Under the pieces are notes generated by a model, which was not told the DNA's origin, searched no databases, and saw only the letters and a list, made by a program, of their open reading frames with translations. Of a stretch of 15,584 nucleotides of DNA, positions 11,528 to 15,584 are shown in pieces (position 1 is the first letter of the stretch; the number at the start of each line of letters is the position of its first letter). The stretch comes from Candidatus Magasanikbacteria bacterium RIFCSPHIGHO2_02_FULL_47_14 (GTDB lineage: Bacteria; Patescibacteriota; Patescibacteriia; Magasanikbacterales; UBA922), in the NCBI GenBank assembly GCA_001784275.1, contig MFQB01000035.1, positions 34,875-50,458 of the forward strand, in the 5' to 3' direction. Both the position numbers and the translations under genes were made by a program.

Positions 11528-12820
11528 TTATTTTTCTTCTTTTTCCAAAATCTTTTCTTTCAGCCAGTCAATGACTTTTTTATTCTGTACTGTCATGGCA
11601 ATCGAGTCTCGTACCTCTGGGCGTTTTAAATTCTCTAACGCCTCTTCGTTTCCTTGGTATGACCCTTTGATAATTTCGATTTCCTTTTCCAGTTCTTCGT
11701 CAGTGGCCTTCAAATTTTGTTCAATCGCAACTTGTCGTGATATCAGCGCTGCCTTGCCGCGTTTGGTTGCCTGGTCGGTAAAGTCTTTGTAGAGCTCGTC
11801 CTCTTTCTTTTTGATGTCCTGAAGATACTGTTCAATGCTTATGCCATTTTTGTCCAGGTCACGTTTGAGTTCATAGAACATGCGGTGTTTTTCAGAGTCG
11901 ATCACCAGCTCCGGAATCTCGTCAAATGTGGTTTTTTCAATCAGTTTTTCCAAAATTTCAACCTCTGCGCTCTGGTCTGCCTTGCGCTTTGCCTCTTCGT
12001 ATAGGTTGCTTTTGATCAGCTCCTGCACCTTTTCAACGCTCTCCTGGCCAAGGCGTTTTGCAAAGTCAGCGTCCATTTCAGGCAATTGTCGTTCGTAGAC
12101 GTCTTTTACGTTCACAGTGAAGTCAACTGTCTTGCCTGCCAAGTGTTTTTGGTAATGGTTTTTGGGAAAGTCCAATTGAAATTTTTTCTCGTCTCCTTTT
12201 TTCAGACCTGTAACATGTTCGTTAAAACCGGGAATGTAGTGGTCCTCACTTAAGTATACCTGGTAGTCTTTGGCCTGCCCGCCGTCAACAGGGACGTTAT
12301 CTAAAAACATGTCCATATCGAGCACAAGCTTGTCTGTCCCCTCTGCTTTGCCTGACTTGATCACCTCTTTGGCTTGCATGCCGCGTATGGCGTCGACTGT
12401 TTCTTTAATATCTTTATCTTCCACCTTTTTTACCACCTTTTTTACTTTGATGTCTTCAATTTTAGGAAGTTTTATCTTTGGGACCAAAGCAACCACCGCC
12501 GTGTAGACGAAATCATTCCTCGGGGCAACTTTTTCAACGTTAACTTTCGGCATGCCCAAAACTTCCAGTTTTTCCTGTTGCAGCGCCTCGACATAGGTTT
12601 TTTGCACAATCGGCTCGATTGCCTCTTGCAGGATATTCATCTCACCGACTTCCCGGGCAATAACATCATACGGCGCGTGTCCCTTTCTAAATCCCTTCGT
12701 CGCAACCCGGGCAGAGATCCGTTGGGCCGCTTTTTCCATAAAAGGCTTATATTCTTCGGCCGGGACAGTAATTGTTAGCTCTACTTGTGACTGGGGGAGT
12801 TTTTTGGAGGTGTAGTTCAT
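11528..12820 (-). CDS. tig: Trigger factor, ribosome-associated chaperone and peptidyl-prolyl isomerase
   Basis: Trigger factor binds at the ribosome tunnel exit and shields nascent chains. The 430-residue product has the three family parts. The N-terminal ribosome-binding domain carries the signature GFRKGHAP (43-50). An FKBP-like domain at about 160-250 includes YIPGFNEHVTGLKKGDEKKFQLDFP. The C-terminal helical arms are rich in Lys and Glu. Length is normal. A promoter lies upstream (12841-12869), the leader is about 15 nt, and there is no Shine-Dalgarno site before the ATG at 12820-12818. A hairpin terminator follows the stop. It is often next to clpP or clpX elsewhere; those are not in this window. 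Confidence 0.95.
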   Translation of the reverse strand: MNYTSKKLPQSQVELTITVPAEEYKPFMEKAAQRISARVATKGFRKGHAPYDVIAREVGEMNILQEAIEPIVQKTYVEALQQEKLEVLGMPKVNVEKVAPRNDFVYTAVVALVPKIKLPKIEDIKVKKVVKKVEDKDIKETVDAIRGMQAKEVIKSGKAEGTDKLVLDMDMFLDNVPVDGGQAKDYQVYLSEDHYIPGFNEHVTGLKKGDEKKFQLDFPKNHYQKHLAGKTVDFTVNVKDVYERQLPEMDADFAKRLGQESVEKVQELIKSNLYEEAKRKADQSAEVEILEKLIEKTTFDEIPELVIDSEKHRMFYELKRDLDKNGISIEQYLQDIKKKEDELYKDFTDQATKRGKAALISRQVAIEQNLKATDEELEKEIEIIKGSYQGNEEALENLKRPEVRDSIAMTVQNKKVIDWLKEKILEKEEK

Positions 12821-12840
12821 AAAATATTTTTAGGATCTAT

Positions 12841-12869
12841 AGCATAGCGAAGGTAAGCCAAAAAGTCAA
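12841..12869 (-). promoter_or_regulatory. Promoter of trigger factor
   Basis: On the minus strand TTGACT (12869-12864), a 17-nt spacer and TATGCT (12846-12841) form a good promoter. Transcription would start near 12835, about 15 nt before the ATG at 12820. Confidence 0.65.
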
Positions 12870-12912
12870 TCCGTAACCATAAGCCTACCATTTTTGACCG
12901 AAATATGGTACC

Positions 12913-14334
12913 ATGGATCTACGTCTGGCTTTGGAGAAATCCAAAGCTCTTTCGTCTATGAAGTATTACGGCTATAAGTTTTTGCTTTCAATACTCCATC
13001 TCTTTGTCTATCTCAAGAGGGGTTTTTTTTGGATAGGACAGAGGATTCTGACTTTTCTGAAAAAGATAAGTGGTATCTATACACGGACATTGGGTTTGAA
13101 GTTTTATAAGCTCTCTGTTTGGTTCAAAAAAATTTTTGATAAGATCCGAATTCCGTTTGACAGTCGATTTGTAGAGTTTATCGGCAGCCGCGGCACACTC
13201 CAGGTTGTGTTTTTTTTAATCATGGGGGTGGTCATGATTCCCCATAGCACGCTGTATAGCCGAGACGTCAAGAATATCCCGGGACAACAGACGTTGTTAT
13301 ATCAGTTGATTGGTCCGGGAGACCAGGACTTCCCTTTTCAAGAAATAGATGTTGAAGAAGTTGCAGTGGTGAACACGGCAGAAACCGATATTCCGGCGTG
13401 GAAGCAAGGCTCAGCAGGCGCAGATAGTATGAACAGCCAGTTCACCGGCTCTCGGCTGTCTCCGGAGCAGATGGTCGGAGTGAGTTTTGGTGGTTCGGCA
13501 GTCGCAAAGCCGAGTATTATTCCAGGCGCAACAGTCGCGCCAGGCGCTGTAGAGGAAGGGTCGCAGCGAACCGGTATTGTGGAGTATGAAGTACAGTCAG
13601 GAGATGTGATTGGCAGTATCGCTGCGCGGTTTGGAGTAAGCATTGAGACGGTTTTGTGGGCAAACAACCTGTCGTTGCGCTCCTATATTCGCCCCGGTGA
13701 CAAGTTAAAGATTCCACCTGCAAGTGGCGTACTCCATGTTGTAAAATCCGGAGACACTGTCTCCAAGATCGCGCGTACCTATAACGCCGAAGTAGATGAA
13801 ATTGTGAAGGCGAATAAGCTGCAAAAAGACGGGGCAGATATTGTTATCGGAGAAGAGCTGTTTATCCCGGGTGGAGAAAAACCGGTGGAACGGCGTGTAG
13901 TCGTCGCCACCCCGTCGCGTGCATTGCGTGAAGTGGCAGCGCCGCCACCATCAGTCAGCGCACCTGCAGGTTCCGGATACCTTTGGCCAACCAGTGTTCG
14001 CCATATTACGCAGTACTTTGGTTGGAAACACACCGGCGTTGACATCGCAGGACCTGTCGGCACACCACTCTACGCGTCCAAAGCCGGAACTGTGATTAAG
14101 TCACAGTGTGGCTGGAACGGCGGATACGGGTGTTACGTTATCATTGATCATGGCGGCGGAGTCAATACACTTTACGGCCATGCGTCACAACTGTACGTTT
14201 CTGTAGGAGACGCAGTTGAACAAGGCCAGGTTGTTGCTGCCATGGGTTCAACCGGACGATCGACAGGCCCACATCTCCACTTTGAAGTTCGTGTGAGTGG
14301 CGCCCGTGTGAATCCACTCAAGTATACACGTTAA
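12913..14334 (+). CDS. Membrane-anchored LysM-LysM-M23 peptidoglycan endopeptidase
   Basis: This is a zinc peptidase that should cut peptide cross-links in peptidoglycan outside the membrane. In the 473-residue product, residues 1-95 are basic and aromatic with a hydrophobic stretch near 22-34. A clear membrane helix follows at about 96-112 (LQVVFFLIMGVVMIP). A linker rich in Gly, Ala and Pro leads to two LysM repeats (about 223-268 and 273-318) with the SGD and WANN/KANK motifs. The M23 domain has zinc ligands H373 and D377 (HTGVD) and H456 (HLHFE), with H423 (YGHAS) as catalytic histidine, so it looks active. The ATG at 12913 has no Shine-Dalgarno site and no clear promoter; ATG 12958 (MKYYGYKF) is an alternative. 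The stop overlaps the convergent comM stop. Confidence 0.88.
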   Translation: MDLRLALEKSKALSSMKYYGYKFLLSILHLFVYLKRGFFWIGQRILTFLKKISGIYTRTLGLKFYKLSVWFKKIFDKIRIPFDSRFVEFIGSRGTLQVVFFLIMGVVMIPHSTLYSRDVKNIPGQQTLLYQLIGPGDQDFPFQEIDVEEVAVVNTAETDIPAWKQGSAGADSMNSQFTGSRLSPEQMVGVSFGGSAVAKPSIIPGATVAPGAVEEGSQRTGIVEYEVQSGDVIGSIAARFGVSIETVLWANNLSLRSYIRPGDKLKIPPASGVLHVVKSGDTVSKIARTYNAEVDEIVKANKLQKDGADIVIGEELFIPGGEKPVERRVVVATPSRALREVAAPPPSVSAPAGSGYLWPTSVRHITQYFGWKHTGVDIAGPVGTPLYASKAGTVIKSQCGWNGGYGCYVIIDHGGGVNTLYGHASQLYVSVGDAVEQGQVVAAMGSTGRSTGPHLHFEVRVSGARVNPLKYTR

Positions 14335-15584
14335 GTATATTTTTCTCTTTTTCGAAATTGAAGTGCTTCAGCTACATGAGGGACTTCAATTTTTTCTTTC
14401 AGGTCAAGGTCAGCGATTGTCCGGGCGACTTTGATGACTTTGTGTAAGCTTCGCCCGGAGAGATATAAATTTTTTCCGGCTTGTTGCAAGAACGTCAAAA
14501 CAGGAGGAGGCAGTGAACAGAACCGTTGTATATCTCGCGCTCCTATGTCGCTGTTCGTAACATAAAGAGTTGCTTGAAACCTGTTTTGTTGTTGTGTTCT
14601 CGCCAAGTCAACTCGTTTGCGAACCACCTCTGAAGGTTCAGCCTGTCCCGTCTCAGTTAACTTATGTATGTCCACCCGCGGGACTTCGACGTGAAGGTCG
14701 ATGCGGTCGAGAAGCGGGCCGCTCATCTTTTTTTGATAGCGAGAAATCTCTGCTACTGAGCACAAACATTCTTTCTCCGGATCGCTTGCAAACCCGCACG
14801 GACACGGGTTGTAACTTGCAATAAGCGTAAATCGTGCCGGATATTGCACCCGACCATGGGCACGGGAGATATGTACGACGCCACCTTCGAGTGGCTGGCG
14901 CAAGCTCTCGAGCACGCATCGCGGAAACTCAGGGAGTTCATCTAAAAACAGAACACCGCGGTGTGCCAGCGACACCTCCCCCGGCTGTGGTCGCGCTCCG
15001 CCGCCAACCAATGCCACCAAACTGGCACTGTGGTGAGGCGTGCGGAACGGCCGTTGCAAGATGGTCGGTGTGTCTTTTGGAAGCAAACCGGCAACTGAAT
15101 AAATTGCAGTTACCTCAGTAACTTCTTTAGTTGTCATTCGCGGCAAAATCGATGGGAATGCAGTGGCCAACAGTGTTTTGCCAGATCCGGGTGGGCCGGA
15201 AAACAGCAAATTGTGGCCACCGGCTGCAGCGATCTCAAGCGCTCGTTTTGCAAACGGCTGCCCGGCTATATCTGCCATGTCCACAGTGTGCGTTTCACCG
15301 CGAGGTATGTCTGTAATCGGTTGGGTAGGCGCCGGTGCAATCTTTTTTTGTCCGGTAATGTGGTGTATCAGTTGTGTAAGTGACTGTATCGGATAAATAT
15401 CTATTCCTTCAATAATCGAGGCTTCAGCGACATTTTCTGCTGGAACAAAAAAAGCCGTGTACCCGCGGTCTTTTGCAAATAAAGTTATGGGAAGTACGCC
15501 TGGAACAGGGCGAACCTGTCCGTTAAGTGCCAGTTCACCAACAAATAATGCACGCGACAGGTCGAGTTGTGTTTTTTCGCTTGC
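14331..15584 (-). CDS. comM: ComM/YifB AAA+ ATPase (Mg-chelatase-like), N-terminus cut by the window edge
   Basis: ComM is a hexameric helicase that promotes branch migration during natural transformation in species where it has been studied. The visible 417 residues run in one frame from the right edge. First is the end of the N-terminal ChlI/Lon-like domain (LFVGELALNGQVRPVPGVLPI and VPAENVAEASIIEG), then a linker and DMADIAGQPFAKRALEIAAAGGHN. Walker A is GPPGSGKT and Walker B is GVLFLDELPEF. The cysteine motif YNPCPCGF with ECLC follows, then LLDRIDLHVEVPRV. The C-terminal helical domain includes SGRSLHKVIKVARTIADL. About the first 80-100 residues are missing. The ATG inside DMADIAG is not the real start, since the upstream frame is clearly homologous. 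The stop overlaps the M23 stop (TTAA). Confidence 0.94.
   Translation of the reverse strand, partial: ASEKTQLDLSRALFVGELALNGQVRPVPGVLPITLFAKDRGYTAFFVPAENVAEASIIEGIDIYPIQSLTQLIHHITGQKKIAPAPTQPITDIPRGETHTVDMADIAGQPFAKRALEIAAAGGHNLLFSGPPGSGKTLLATAFPSILPRMTTKEVTEVTAIYSVAGLLPKDTPTILQRPFRTPHHSASLVALVGGGARPQPGEVSLAHRGVLFLDELPEFPRCVLESLRQPLEGGVVHISRAHGRVQYPARFTLIASYNPCPCGFASDPEKECLCSVAEISRYQKKMSGPLLDRIDLHVEVPRVDIHKLTETGQAEPSEVVRKRVDLARTQQQNRFQATLYVTNSDIGARDIQRFCSLPPPVLTFLQQAGKNLYLSGRSLHKVIKVARTIADLDLKEKIEVPHVAEALQFRKREKYT

Noticed and set aside
1..15584. CRISPR array, rRNA, tRNA or prophage genes
   Set aside because: No regularly spaced repeats, no rRNA-like or tRNA cloverleaf sequence and no phage or Cas gene were found on reading both strands by eye.
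15285..15584. comM start at the ATG near 15284
   Set aside because: The same frame continues to the window edge and encodes clearly recognisable ComM N-terminal-domain sequence.

Overview
The window looks like a chromosomal origin region from a small-genome bacterium, most likely of the candidate phyla radiation (Patescibacteria, Parcubacteria-like). This placement is an inference with no marker phylogeny behind it. It rests on the gene content and style: a TrmB-type regulator beside dnaN, a lone MacB-like exporter, a LysM/M23 envelope hydrolase, many leaderless or Shine-Dalgarno-poor genes, and tight packing. TGA acts as a stop (TrmB-type gene, rnpA, yidD, higA), so the code is standard and not the Gracilibacteria code.

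Layout, left to right. At 1-176 (-) lies the 5' part of a GC-rich small membrane protein, cut by the window edge. A divergent promoter region follows. At 380-1138 (+) is a TrmB-family regulator, convergent with dnaN (1139-2263, -) and dnaA (2465-3841, -). DnaA-box-like sites lie on both sides of dnaA, suggesting a two-part oriC. Divergent from dnaA are rpmH, rnpA and yidD. The usual yidC partner does not follow; a HigB/HigA toxin-antitoxin pair (4969-5564) does. From 10603 down to 5569 (-) runs a four-gene exporter operon: an oversized membrane-fusion protein, an ABC ATPase and two MacB/FtsX-type permeases.

Divergent from the exporter is a self-contained GC-rich unit (about 10663-11099). It has a consensus promoter, a leader, a Shine-Dalgarno site, a 64-residue secreted peptide with two cysteines, a long 3' hairpin and a terminator. 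Next comes a strongly self-complementary element (11106-11264) that fits a three-way-junction RNA. Then come a YggU/DUF167 gene and tig (trigger factor), both (-), a membrane-anchored LysM-LysM-M23 peptidase (+), and the C-terminal part of a ComM/YifB AAA+ protein (-) that leaves the window at its right edge.

How the parts relate: the left half is the conserved replication-start and RNA/protein biogenesis core (DnaA, DnaN, L34, RNase P protein, YidD), with higBA inserted in it. The right half is envelope, export and folding functions. The least ordinary signals are the two GC-rich small-gene islets, which have strong promoters and Shine-Dalgarno sites unlike their neighbours, and the structured element beside the second islet.
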